Shown here piece after piece: positions 43,158 through 52,600 of a stretch of DNA of 64,000 nucleotides. Position numbers and translations under genes: made by a program. Every line of letters starts with the position of its first letter. Position 1 is the stretch's first letter. The notes beneath the pieces were generated by a model. That model was not told where the DNA came from and ran no database searches. It saw nothing but the letters and a program-made list of their open reading frames with translations. This DNA is from Cyanobacteria bacterium OH_PDB_230 (GTDB lineage Bacteria; Cyanobacteriota; Vampirovibrionia; Gastranaerophilales; Gastranaerophilaceae): contig JAEZSO010000001.1 of the NCBI GenBank assembly GCA_023421795.1, positions 62,001 through 126,000 on the forward strand, given 5' to 3'.

Positions 43158-44432
43158 TTATTTGCAAGAATTACAACAACAGTTTAATTCTTTTTTTAAT
43201 TCATCTACCTTATCGGTTTTTTCCCAAGGAACATCTATGTCAGTACGTCCCATGTGTCCGTATGCTGCAAGTTTTTGGTAAAACTTACCGTTGTTTTTAG
43301 ATGGCAGATTTCTTAAATCAAATTGATTGATGATTGCAACAGGTCTTAAATCGAAAGTCTTTTCTATTAAGCACATAATATCATCATCAGAAATCGTTCC
43401 TGTTCCGAATGTGTCAACCATTATGGAAACAGGTTGTGCAACACCGATTGCATATGCAAGTTCTACTTCGCATTTTTTAGCTAAGCCTGCGGCAACGATG
43501 TTTTTAGCAACATATCTGGCAGCATAAGCAGCTGAACGGTCGACTTTCGTTGGGTCTTTTCCGCTGAATGCACCGCCACCGTGTCTTGAGTATCCGCCAT
43601 AAGTATCTACGATGATTTTTCTTCCGGTTACACCGGCATCACCTTGAGGTCCACCTATTACGAATCTTCCTGACGGGTTGATAAGATATTTTGTTGTTGA
43701 ATCAGGTTTTAATGCATCGTTCGCAAATACAGGTTCGATAACGTGTTTAATAAGGTCAGTTCTTATTATTTCCTGAACTTTTGCATTATCTGCTTCGCCG
43801 TTTATTTCAGGGTCATGTTGAGTCGAAATAACCACGGTGTCAATTCTGACAGGTACATCATTTTCGTACTCGACTGTAACTTGAGATTTACCGTCTGGTC
43901 TTAAATAATTCAATAAGCCTTGTTTTCTAACTTCTGCAAGTTTGAATGCTAATCTGTGAGCTAAGCTTATAGGTAATGGCATTAATTCAGGAGTTTCGTC
44001 GCAAGCAAACCCGAACATTATACCCTGGTCACCTGCTCCGATATCGGCTGTTTCTTTTGCATCAACTGCTGCAGTGTTTTCTCTTGTTTCTAATGCTTTA
44101 TTTACGCCTCCGGCGATATCAGTTGATTGTTCATCTATGCTTGTTAAAACAGCACAGTTTTTATAATCGAATCCGCCGCCTGTAGCGCCTGCATAGCCAA
44201 TATTTTTTATTGTATTTCTAACTGTTTGAGGGATGTCTACATAACAGTCGGAAGTAATTTCACCGCAAACAAGAACCATACCTGTTGTTACAGTTGTTTC
44301 TGCCGCGACTCTGGATTTTTGATCTTTTGTTAAAAATTCATCAAGGATAGCGTCTGAAATCTGATCGCAAACTTTATCCGGATGCCCTTCTGTTACTGAT
44401 TCAGAAGTAAATAAGTATTTTTTTGAACTCAT
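43158..44432 (-). CDS. metK: S-adenosylmethionine synthetase
   Basis: MetK makes S-adenosylmethionine from methionine and ATP. The 424-residue product contains the family blocks [12 protein letters not shown] near the start, [10 protein letters not shown], and [14 protein letters not shown]. It is longer than the E. coli enzyme (384 residues) and ends in an unusual cysteine cluster, N-C-C-C-N-S-C-K, at the very C-terminus. It has its own promoter; the short leader holds no SAM riboswitch that I can see. Expression may continue into ilvBN. Confidence 0.96.
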   Translation of the reverse strand: MSSKKYLFTSESVTEGHPDKVCDQISDAILDEFLTKDQKSRVAAETTVTTGMVLVCGEITSDCYVDIPQTVRNTIKNIGYAGATGGGFDYKNCAVLTSIDEQSTDIAGGVNKALETRENTAAVDAKETADIGAGDQGIMFGFACDETPELMPLPISLAHRLAFKLAEVRKQGLLNYLRPDGKSQVTVEYENDVPVRIDTVVISTQHDPEINGEADNAKVQEIIRTDLIKHVIEPVFANDALKPDSTTKYLINPSGRFVIGGPQGDAGVTGRKIIVDTYGGYSRHGGGAFSGKDPTKVDRSAAYAARYVAKNIVAAGLAKKCEVELAYAIGVAQPVSIMVDTFGTGTISDDDIMCLIEKTFDLRPVAIINQFDLRNLPSKNNGKFYQKLAAYGHMGRTDIDVPWEKTDKVDELKKELNCCCNSCK

Positions 44433-44486
44433 CTTTTCACAACTTTCTGTTTATTTGTAAAATTAGTAGTATATTTTCTTAATAAA

Positions 44487-44515
44487 ATACTAATCTAAAA
44501 GAGTTATAAGGTCAA
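44487..44515 (-). promoter_or_regulatory. Sigma-70 promoter of metK
   Basis: Read on the minus strand, TTGACC and TAGTAT are 17 bases apart, leaving a leader of about 45 bases before the metK ATG. Confidence 0.65.
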
Positions 44516-44526
44516 ATTTTATAAAT

Positions 44527-44558
44527 TAAAACGCCCTATCATAGAAGGACGTTTTTTT
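44527..44558 (-). terminator. Intrinsic terminator between rpsO and metK
   Basis: On the minus strand AAAACGTCC pairs with GGGCGTTTT around a ten-base loop. It follows the rpsO stop by about 20 bases and precedes the metK promoter. Confidence 0.85.
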
Positions 44559-44576
44559 ATAAATATTGTTTTAAAA

Positions 44577-44846
44577 TTAACCTCTGATTTTTAATTTTTT
44601 GATTAATTCTCTGTATGATTCAATATTTTTAGCTTTTAGGTAAGATAAAAGTCTTTTTCTTTGACCTACCATCATTAATAATCCGCGTCTTCCTTGGAAG
44701 TCTTTAGCGTTTATTTTTAGGTGTTCTGTAAGTTCGTTGATTTTTTCGCTTAATAAAGCAATTTGAACTTCAGCGCTTCCTGTATCTTTCGCATCTTTTC
44801 CGTATTTTTTAATGATTTCATCTTTGTTTTTTAAGTTTATTGGCAT
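44577..44846 (-). CDS. rpsO: 30S ribosomal protein S15
   Basis: S15 is a primary 16S-rRNA-binding protein of the small subunit. The 89-residue product is the standard length and carries [12 protein letters not shown] near residue 20, the G-R-R-G-L-L block near residue 53 and a K-R-L-L-S-Y-L segment near residue 65. It is a single-gene transcript with its own 17-spacer promoter and a terminator. The leader of about 50 bases could host S15 autoregulation as in other bacteria, but no defined structure is visible. Confidence 0.97.
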   Translation of the reverse strand: MPINLKNKDEIIKKYGKDAKDTGSAEVQIALLSEKINELTEHLKINAKDFQGRRGLLMMVGQRKRLLSYLKAKNIESYRELIKKLKIRG

Positions 44847-44902
44847 TTTTATTCCCTTTTCTTAATTTTTTATATTTGATTTGGTGGTGTAAGTCTTATC
44901 TA

Positions 44903-44931
44903 ATAGTAGTGTAATGATAATATCACTTCAA
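44903..44931 (-). promoter_or_regulatory. Sigma-70 promoter of rpsO
   Basis: On the minus strand TTGAAG and TACTAT are exactly 17 bases apart, about 55 bases upstream of the rpsO start. Confidence 0.65.
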
Positions 44932-45042
44932 GATTTAATTGCAAATGTTAAAAAATATACAAGAAAAATTTACAAATCAAGCAATTTTTGCGTTTCAAAG
45001 AGCTTTATAAAGGTATGTTAAATAAGAACGGGAAGTGTCTCT

Positions 45043-45426
45043 ATGGATTCTATTTCTAACTCTAAGGTAAGTTTTAAGGGCAGTCAGGCTAAATACGGCA
45101 TAAATACCCCGATCAGAAACGCCTCTTATGAAGAAATTGCTTCTGTGATTAAAGATGCGTATAAAGACAGTTTTACCAAAGAAAAATTAAATCTTCCTTC
45201 AGGAAAAGATATAGCAAGAAATTTCCCGGGAGCTTTTAAGCCAAACCATTCTTTTAACGAAAATGGACTCAAAGCTTTCAATCAAGTGTTTGAAACCTAT
45301 AACATAGATGCAAATGCGCCTTTAAAACATTTAAAGAAAATAATGACCAGCTTGTTTGATGCACGTGTTAAGTTGGATTGGTCAGATTTTGCGCTTGAAG
45401 TGCCAAATATTTTAAGAAAATTATAA
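45043..45426 (+). CDS. Lineage-type protein with N-terminal V-S-F-K-G motif, unknown
   Basis: This 127-residue soluble protein begins M-D-S-I-S-N-S-K-V-S-F-K-G, the same short leader style as the 542-residue protein at 36855-38483 (N-Q-S-F-K-G). The rest is helical with no membrane segment. Repeated basic/aromatic pieces (F-P-G-A-F-K-P-N, L-K-A-F-N-Q-V-F) suggest a compact domain, but I recognise no family. GGGAAG about 10 bases before the ATG is a fair ribosome site. It is alone on its strand, with no terminator visible downstream. Confidence 0.6.
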   Translation: MDSISNSKVSFKGSQAKYGINTPIRNASYEEIASVIKDAYKDSFTKEKLNLPSGKDIARNFPGAFKPNHSFNENGLKAFNQVFETYNIDANAPLKHLKKIMTSLFDARVKLDWSDFALEVPNILRKL

Positions 45427-45607
45427 AACTTGTTAAACATAATCCAAAGCATCACTTAATGAAGGTTTATCGCCTCCGCCATTCTGCTTACCTTTTCTAA
45501 GAGACGTAGTCACTATTTACTTTCTTAAGTAATTTCATACATTTTTATGTTTACTCGTGACGCCATTTCTTTCGTTTCGCCTTAGCTCAACGGAGAAAGA
45601 AGGCAAA
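45427..45607. other. Intergenic stretch before gltX with several inverted repeats
   Basis: No gene is visible. Pairing potential includes TTACTT with AAGTAA near 45518-45533, GTCAC near 45510 with GTGAC near 45557, and TCTTTC with GAAAGA near 45567-45601. No T-run follows any of them, so I cannot call a terminator or a defined RNA. Confidence 0.3.
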
Positions 45608-45636
45608 TTGTTAGTATTTTTTATTTTTGATAAAAT
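45608..45636 (+). promoter_or_regulatory. Sigma-70 promoter of the gltX-bioG-bioC operon
   Basis: TTGTTA and TAAAAT boxes are 17 bases apart, giving a leader of about 47 bases. AAGAGG lies 7 bases before the gltX start. Confidence 0.65.
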
Positions 45637-45689
45637 AGTCTTGCACGATATATTTAAGTGCAGGATTTGAAATTTTAAGAGGTAATAAA

Positions 45690-47132
45690 ATGAAAGATAT
45701 CAGAGTTAGAATTGCGCCTTCTCCAAGCGGCAACTTACATGTAGGTACAGCCAGAACGGCTTTATTTAATTTTTTGTTTGCTAAGAAGCACAATGCAAAG
45801 TTTGTTTTGAGAATTGAAGACACAGATTTGGAGCGCTCTAACCCTGAATACACCCAAAATATATACGACAGCTTAAAGGCTTTGGGCTTGAATTGGGACG
45901 AAGGTCCTGATGTAGGAGGAGAATACGGTCCATACGAACAATCAAAACGTTTTGACATATATCCTGTTTACGCGCAAAAACTGATTGAAAGCGGTTCTGC
46001 GTATGAATGTTTCTGTACTCAAGAAGAATTAGAAGCCGAAAAAGAATTATCGATTCAAAATAAACTTGCTCATAAATATTCAAGAAAGTGCGCTGATTTA
46101 ACTCAAGAAGAAAAAGACAAGTTGAAAGCCGAAGGAAAAGTCCCTTCAATAAGGTTCAAAGTGCCTGAGGGCGAGACGAAATTTGTCGATATGGTTAAAG
46201 GCGAATTAAAGTTTGAAAATGATCTTATAGGTGATTTTGTGATAATGAAATCTAACGGCACTCCTACATATAACTTTGCTGTTGTGGTTGATGACATGCT
46301 GATGAAAATTTCTCACATAATCCGTGGGGAAGATCACATCTCAAACACTCCGAAACAAATTATGATTTATGAAGCCCTAAAAGCAGAAGTTCCTGAATTC
46401 GGACATTTGGGTATGATTTTGGCACCTGATAGAAGCAAGCTTTCAAAAAGACATGGGGCCACTGCTGTCAGTGAATTTGTTGAAAAAGGCTATCTGACTG
46501 AGGCTTTAGTGAATTTTGTGGCGCTTCTTGGATGGTCTCCTTCTGATGGGGCCGAGATAAAATCAATCGAAGAAATTGCTCAGGATTTTAGGATAAATGA
46601 AGTTTCTTCTTCAAATTCGGTTTTTGAATATGACAAGTTGAACTGGATGAACGGCCAATACATCAAAAAAATGGATATAAAAGAACTTACGGAAAAAATT
46701 AAACCATACCTGTCTTGTTATGATTTAACTGAACTCAGCCAGGAAAAGCTTGAGAAAATGGTTGAAGTCACGAGAGAACCCATAACAATTCTTTCTGACA
46801 TAACCAAAGATGTTGATTATTTCTTCGGACAGGACGTAAATGTCGAAGATGAGGTTCAGGCAACAGTTTTAGATTTAGAGAATTCTCAAAAGGTTTTAAA
46901 AGAAGCTTTTTCAAGGGTCGAATCATGGGGATTCGATGACAGCGAAAAACTTCATGAGGATTTGGCTGAGCTCAGAAATTTCTTTAAAGAACAGGGAATT
47001 AAGCCTAAAGAAACTATGTGGGCAATAAGAGCCGCATTAACAGGAAGAACCCACGGTGCTGATATAAGTGCTGTGATAGAAATATTAGGCAAAGATAAAG
47101 TTAAATACCGTATTCAAAAAGCTATCAAGTAG
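45690..47132 (+). CDS. gltX: Glutamyl-tRNA synthetase
   Basis: GltX charges tRNA-Glu. The 480-residue class I enzyme has the nucleotide-binding P-S-P-S-G-N-L-H-V-G-T-A-R (HIGH-equivalent) near residue 10, the tRNA-binding R-I-E-D-T-D, and the KMSKS-equivalent D-R-S-K-L-S-K-R-H-G near residue 250. The C-terminal helical anticodon domain is present and length is normal. It is the first gene of an operon with bioG (3 bases downstream) and bioC. Only one gltX is in the window, so discriminating or non-discriminating type cannot be judged from it. Confidence 0.97.
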   Translation: MKDIRVRIAPSPSGNLHVGTARTALFNFLFAKKHNAKFVLRIEDTDLERSNPEYTQNIYDSLKALGLNWDEGPDVGGEYGPYEQSKRFDIYPVYAQKLIESGSAYECFCTQEELEAEKELSIQNKLAHKYSRKCADLTQEEKDKLKAEGKVPSIRFKVPEGETKFVDMVKGELKFENDLIGDFVIMKSNGTPTYNFAVVVDDMLMKISHIIRGEDHISNTPKQIMIYEALKAEVPEFGHLGMILAPDRSKLSKRHGATAVSEFVEKGYLTEALVNFVALLGWSPSDGAEIKSIEEIAQDFRINEVSSSNSVFEYDKLNWMNGQYIKKMDIKELTEKIKPYLSCYDLTELSQEKLEKMVEVTREPITILSDITKDVDYFFGQDVNVEDEVQATVLDLENSQKVLKEAFSRVESWGFDDSEKLHEDLAELRNFFKEQGIKPKETMWAIRAALTGRTHGADISAVIEILGKDKVKYRIQKAIK

Positions 47133-47134
47133 AT

Positions 47135-47779
47135 ATGAAAACTTTTCTAAGAAACAACAATTCAAAAAACCTGGTTGTATTTTTGCTGGGATGGGCTTTG
47201 GATGAAAAGCCTTTTAACGTTCTGGAATCACAAGGTTTCGATGTTTTGTTCGTGTCTGATTATTCAAATTTAGAATTGGATTTTGATTTTTCAAAATATG
47301 AAAAGAAAATCCTTTTAGCCTTCTCTTATGGAGTTTTTATGGCTTCTGTTATAAAAGACAGTTTGCCCCAATTTGACTGTAAAATTGCCGTAAACGGGAC
47401 TTTAAAACCTATAGATAAAGAGTTTGGAATAAGTGAAAAAATCTTTGATTTGACACTTAATTCCGTAAGCGAAGAATCCATTAAAAAGTTTTATTCGAGA
47501 ATGTTTGACAACAATCTGGACGATGAATATTTCAGCGAAAACCTGCCTAAAAGAAATTCTGAAAACTGTAAAGAAGAACTTTCAAAAATAAAAGAATATT
47601 ATAATGGCGGGAAGGATTTGTCGTTTGAGTTTGATAAAGTTTTAATTTCTCTTTCTGATAAAATATTCCCTGTGAAAAGCCAAATAAATTTCTGGCAAAA
47701 CTATAACCCAAAGCAGGTTGAAGCCGGGCATTTTTTGTTTTATAAATTTAAAGATTTAAATGAGATAATTAACTTATGA
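47135..47779 (+). CDS. bioG: BioG-type pimeloyl-ACP methyl ester carboxylesterase
   Basis: This 214-residue DUF452 alpha/beta hydrolase shows nucleophile S64 in A-F-S-Y-G-V-F, the acid in L-I-S-L-S-D-K-I, and the histidine in E-A-G-H-F-L-F. BioG removes the methyl group that BioC placed on the growing pimeloyl chain, releasing pimeloyl-ACP for biotin ring assembly. The overlap with bioC (ATGA, bases 47776-47779) and this gene order make the assignment strong. It lies 3 bases after gltX. A homologue with the same triad lies at 30594-31232. Confidence 0.9.
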   Translation: MKTFLRNNNSKNLVVFLLGWALDEKPFNVLESQGFDVLFVSDYSNLELDFDFSKYEKKILLAFSYGVFMASVIKDSLPQFDCKIAVNGTLKPIDKEFGISEKIFDLTLNSVSEESIKKFYSRMFDNNLDDEYFSENLPKRNSENCKEELSKIKEYYNGGKDLSFEFDKVLISLSDKIFPVKSQINFWQNYNPKQVEAGHFLFYKFKDLNEIINL

Positions 47780-48516
47780 TAGATAAAGACCTTGTCAAAA
47801 ACAGCTTTAAAAAAAATCTAAAGTCATACGACGATAATGCTGTAGTGCAGAAAGTCATGGCAGAAAATTTAGCTAAATTAATTCCTTGCAAAAAGTTTGA
47901 TAAAGTTCTCGAAATAGGTATCGGTACAGGCTTTTTTACTAAATTATTGGCTGAAAAATTAGATTACAAAGAATTTTTCGCAAACGATATAGTCTCAGAA
48001 TGCAGTAACTATTTGAGCAAGGTGATTAAAGGCGCTGTTTTCGTAAACGGTGATATTGAAGATGTTAAGATTCCCGGTAACCTTGATTTAGTTATGTCTA
48101 ATGCTACTTTGCAGTGGATTGGGGATGTGGATGAAATTTTTTCTAAAATCGAACATTCTATGAATAACGAAGGTATTTTTGTTTTTTCAACCTTTGGGGA
48201 GAAAAATTTTATTGAATTAAAAGAAACGGCAAACATAGGGCTAAAGTACCTATCATATGAAAATTTAAAAAATCTTCTTGATAAATACTTTGATATAGTT
48301 GAGATAAGAGAAGAAGAAGAAAAGGTTTATTTCAAGAGGTTTAAAGATATTCTAAGACACATAAAGCTTACCGGAGTGAACGGGGTTTCCAATAAGCGTT
48401 ACAGCATAACGGAGCTTAAAGAGATAGAACAGAAGTATTCTGAAAAACATAAGCAAGGCAAGTGTTTCGTCCTTACTTACAATCCCATTTACGTATTTGC
48501 AAAGAAAAAATCTTAG
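47776..48516 (+). CDS. bioC: Malonyl-ACP O-methyltransferase BioC
   Basis: BioC methylates the free carboxyl of malonyl-ACP with SAM so that the fatty-acid synthesis enzymes can extend it to pimeloyl-ACP methyl ester, the start of biotin synthesis. The 246-residue class I methyltransferase has the BioC-type opening S-F-x-x-x-x-x-S-Y-D-x-x-A-x-x-Q (residues 10-25), SAM motif V-L-E-I-G-I-G-T-G at 44-52 and the S-N-A-T-L-Q-W segment characteristic of BioC. It overlaps bioG by 4 bases. Later biotin genes (bioF, A, D, B) are not in the window. Confidence 0.9.
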   Translation: MIDKDLVKNSFKKNLKSYDDNAVVQKVMAENLAKLIPCKKFDKVLEIGIGTGFFTKLLAEKLDYKEFFANDIVSECSNYLSKVIKGAVFVNGDIEDVKIPGNLDLVMSNATLQWIGDVDEIFSKIEHSMNNEGIFVFSTFGEKNFIELKETANIGLKYLSYENLKNLLDKYFDIVEIREEEEKVYFKRFKDILRHIKLTGVNGVSNKRYSITELKEIEQKYSEKHKQGKCFVLTYNPIYVFAKKKS

Positions 48517-48565
48517 ACAATTTGTCAGAAATCTTGTAAAATACCACTAAATAAAGGTTTTTTAA

Positions 48566-49561
48566 GTGGAAAATACGATTAAGCTTCCGAAAGTATCATT
48601 TATAGTAATTTCGCATAATTTTGAGCAGTTTATAGAAGACTGCTTAAACAGCATAAAAAAACAGATTTACGAAAATTTTGAAATTATTATCGTAGATGAT
48701 TTGTCCAGTGATAAGACGGCTGAAATCATTGAAAAATTTATAAAAGACAATGCGCAATTAAATATAAAATTCATAAAAAATGAAGAAAATATAGGTCAGC
48801 TGGCTTCATTTTTAAAAGGTTTAAAAGAAGCCGAAGGCGAATTTGTAGCCCAAATAGACGGCGATGATGTTTTGTTTGAAGACTACGCTCTTACTCATAT
48901 AGAAACACATTTGAAAACTAGCGTAGCGCTTACAAGTTGCCAACATATTGATATTGACGAAAACAATACCCTTCACTCCCTTGATTCAGTTGATTGCCCG
49001 GGCGATCAAAGCTCAGGTTTCTCTTTGTGCTGCAAAACTTCAGAAAGTTTAAAAAATGCGTGTTTTCCAAAACGAGTAAAAGGAGAAGAACTTGATGTAA
49101 AAGTCCTTTCAAACAAAAAATATAGTTTTGCTACCTGGCACTGGGCTCCTGCAAGTTCCGGCATGATGAGAAAGTCAGCTTGTGAGATGCTTTTGCAGCT
49201 TAAATATCCTCAGGATATAAAAATAACCGCCGATAAATTTATTTTTTCATTTTTGCATTTAGTAGGCTCAAGTGCAGTTATATATAGGCCTTTATATGCA
49301 TACAGAAAGCACAAATCAAACTATTCTTTGGCGAATCCCGTGATGGGCAGCCACAGATATTTAAAAACCGATACCCAAAAAAATTACATAAGAAACAATA
49401 AACTTATCAGGCAGGCCATGCTAAAGTTTGTTTTGGAAAACTATGATTACTTTGTAGATAGATTCAACAAAGCAAATGTAAGACTGATAATTAAAAAAAT
49501 CATCTTTTCATTTGATTTTTCTACCTTCAAAAGTGCGATAAAGTCTTTGTTTATTCATTAA
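48566..49561 (+). CDS. Family 2 glycosyltransferase
   Basis: This 331-residue GT-A enzyme transfers a sugar from a nucleotide-sugar to an envelope or other acceptor. It has the GT2 opening V-S-F-I-V-I-S-H-N, then I-I-V-D-D-L-S-S-D near residue 40 and the metal/nucleotide-binding D-G-D-D near residue 97. There is no membrane helix for polymer export, so a simple transferase is more likely than a synthase. The start is GTG, with AAAGG 8 bases upstream. It may extend the preceding operon across a 49-base gap or be separate. Acceptor and sugar are unknown. Confidence 0.88.
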   Translation: MENTIKLPKVSFIVISHNFEQFIEDCLNSIKKQIYENFEIIIVDDLSSDKTAEIIEKFIKDNAQLNIKFIKNEENIGQLASFLKGLKEAEGEFVAQIDGDDVLFEDYALTHIETHLKTSVALTSCQHIDIDENNTLHSLDSVDCPGDQSSGFSLCCKTSESLKNACFPKRVKGEELDVKVLSNKKYSFATWHWAPASSGMMRKSACEMLLQLKYPQDIKITADKFIFSFLHLVGSSAVIYRPLYAYRKHKSNYSLANPVMGSHRYLKTDTQKNYIRNNKLIRQAMLKFVLENYDYFVDRFNKANVRLIIKKIIFSFDFSTFKSAIKSLFIH

Positions 49562-49575
49562 AACAGTGTTATAAT
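49547..49575 (+). promoter_or_regulatory. Sigma-70 promoter of the helicase-nuclease gene
   Basis: TTGTTT and a perfect TATAAT are 17 bases apart; the -35 lies inside the last codons of the glycosyltransferase gene. The predicted leader is about 85 bases. Confidence 0.6.
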
Positions 49576-49667
49576 CGATGGATACTGTTATTGATAAAAA
49601 CGAAAAATTTTTATTGTTCAAATAAATTAGTTAAGTAGAAGAGTACTCTGGAAAATTAGGTGTTAAT

Positions 49668-52600
49668 ATGCTCCAAGAAGCCACAAAGATTTTAAATTCG
49701 GCATTTCACAACAGCTTTATAAAAAGACTCAGTTTGTATTTGCATGACTGCGTGAGAGAAGAGGTTAAAAGTTCAACTTTTAGAAACTTAAAGCAGGATA
49801 AAGATAACAAGTGGATTTTCTTGAACAACAACGAATCAGTACTTATGCCGGAAGAAGTTGTAGAAGGACAGGAAGTGTCTATCCTTTCTGAGGAAAGGTT
49901 GTTCACAAGGTTCAATGAGCCTTTGAGTCTTGATGGGTCTAACAGCTATTTGACAGAACTTATGATTCAGACAGAAATGAGCCAGAAAGACAAGTATCTT
50001 ATCTACGGTTATTTGTTTTTGGTCGGGAAAAGCAACAAGAGCAAAAAACATAATGAGTTTCTTACGCCTCTATTGTATATGCCATGCAAGTTAGAGCGTG
50101 AAGGATTAAATATTAACTGTATTCTGCAAGATGAGGTTTTATCTCTAAATACCGGGGCGCTAACCGCTCTTATGAATAAAAATGATGATGAAGACGAGAT
50201 GGAGCATATGCTCGATGGGCTTTTGGACGTTGTCCCCGAGCTTCCTTTAACAGAAGAGAGTCTTCAGATATTTTTAACAACATTAAAGTCCATTATTCCT
50301 GATTTAGAGGTAAAAGTTACACATGAAGACGATGAAACCGAAAATAATTTGTCTTCCACTCCGTCGGAGTTCAAAGAAGCAAAAGTAATTAATTATGACA
50401 ATCTTGACGAGATAACCGAAGAAGAAGAAAAACCTAAATTAAAAGTTAAAATTGAAAAAGTTTCTTTAACTAATCAAAGCGCAATTATTTTGACCAAAAG
50501 ACCTGTTGTTACTGCAGGAGTCTTGCATGAGCTGACTCAAATATCTGAAAAGTCCAGCGGTATATTCAGGGAAACGGCTCTTAACATCGTAAATGAAGAG
50601 TATCTTCAAGGTAAAGGAAAGATAATTGATAAACCTTCTAAAAAAGACAAACAGTTAAAGGATTTTGTTGCGGTTACTCCTTTGTCATTGAGTGATTCTC
50701 AGGAAGATGTAATTAAAAAGATTGAAGAAAACCCTCTTGTAGCAGTATACGGCCCACCCGGAACAGGTAAGTCTCAGACTATAGTTAACCTTGTATCACA
50801 TCTGATTGCAAATGGAAAAACAGTACTGGTGGCTTCACGAATGGACAAAGCTACAGACGTCGTTGCTGAAAGGCTAAACGAATTGGGTGCTCCATATCTG
50901 GCATTAAGAGCAGGTAGACCCAACTATCAAAAACAACTTTCATTTGCTCTTCAGGATTTGATCTCAAACAAAGTTGATTTGGACACAGGTTACGAAAACG
51001 CTGTCTTGGTTGATGTAAAGGATATGCATAACCTTATAAATACAATAAGAGAGCTTGAGGCGAAGAGTGAAGACATTATTAACCTCGAGAACGAATGGCA
51101 TACTATTGTTTCGGAAAGAGAAGAAAACGAGAAAAAACTCGGAAAATCAGTATTTATAACAAAAAAATTAAAACAGGATGAAATCCAAGAGGTTGAAAAA
51201 CTTGTTTCAAATTTAGAAAAAAACCTTGAAAAATCAGGCATTTTTGTTGATATGTCTAATAAAGTGAATTCTTTTAATTTAAGAAGACTACTAAAACTCA
51301 TAGACTTTAATCCTGATTATGAAAATATTGAAAGATTAAGACAAGAATTAAAATTGAGCGCGCTTTCCGCCAAAGCCAGAACGATTGAAGCAAAAATATT
51401 TAAGATAGGAAACCTTCATCAACTTTTGGCGCAAATCAAACTTCTTAAGAAAAAACAGAGAAATCTAGCCGTTGAAATTCTAAGAGGCAAAAGAAGAGAG
51501 GCGTTAAAAGGTCTTTTGAGAGACCAAATCAAACGTCAAAGACTGATTGTTCACACAAAAGCGCTTGTTGAAAGAAAAAGAAATCTTCAAAACAGACTTC
51601 TTGAAGATGAGGATTTTAAACCGCTTTTAGAGGCCTTCCCTTGCTGGTGTGTAACTACATATGCCGTATCAGGCTCACTACCTATGAAGCCCGGTTTATT
51701 TGATGTCGCAATTATAGATGAAGCCTCTCAGTGTGATATAGCAAGCTGTTTCCCTATCTTGTTCAGGTCAAAAAAAGCTGTGATAGTAGGTGATGACAAA
51801 CAGCTGCCTCATCTTTCATTTTTGGAAAAAGCAAAAGAACAGTCTTTCTTAAGTCAGTATGAAATACCTGACAAATACCAGCTTATGTGGCGTTTCAGAA
51901 CTAACTCCATGTTCGATTTGGCAAACTATTATTCTACAAGCCCCGTCTTGCTGGATGAACATTTCAGAAGTCTTGCCCCGATTATAGATTTTAGCAATAA
52001 AGAATTTTACGGCTCCAGAATGAGAATTATGAGCAAAAACTTTGAAGACAACAAGGTTTTAGAGCTTTATATCGTTCCTGATGGCAAAGTAGACTATGAA
52101 ACTACAAGAAATATGCCTGAAACAGAAGCCATCGTTAAAAAATTACACGAAATAATATTGGAAGATAACAAAGAAAAAACTTCTGACAAGGAGCCTGTTT
52201 CTATAGGAATAATTTCTCCTTTCAGAGGCCAGGTCGATATGCTTACAAAAGCTATCTCGCAAGTATTCTCAGAAACGACTTTAAGAAAACACAGAATAGA
52301 AGTCGGAACCGCTCATACCTTCCAAGGGGATGAAAGAGACATTATGATTCTTTCCTGGACGGTTGCTAATAACAGCTTTGTGCAGAGTTTGACATTTTTG
52401 CAAAAACCAAATTTATTCAACGTTGCTATAACAAGAGCAAGAAAAAAACTTATCTCGTTTCTTTCTAAAGACCCAAAATCACTGCCTCCAGGGCTTTTAA
52501 GGGATTATATAGAGTATGTTGAAACATACCAGAACAGAAATTCTTTAAAACTGTCTTTGGATTCTGAGATAGACGAAAATATATACAAAAACAAATTTGA

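Noticed and set aside
44433..44486. SAM riboswitch in the metK leader
   Set aside because: The leader downstream of the predicted promoter is too short and lacks conserved SAM-box sequence.
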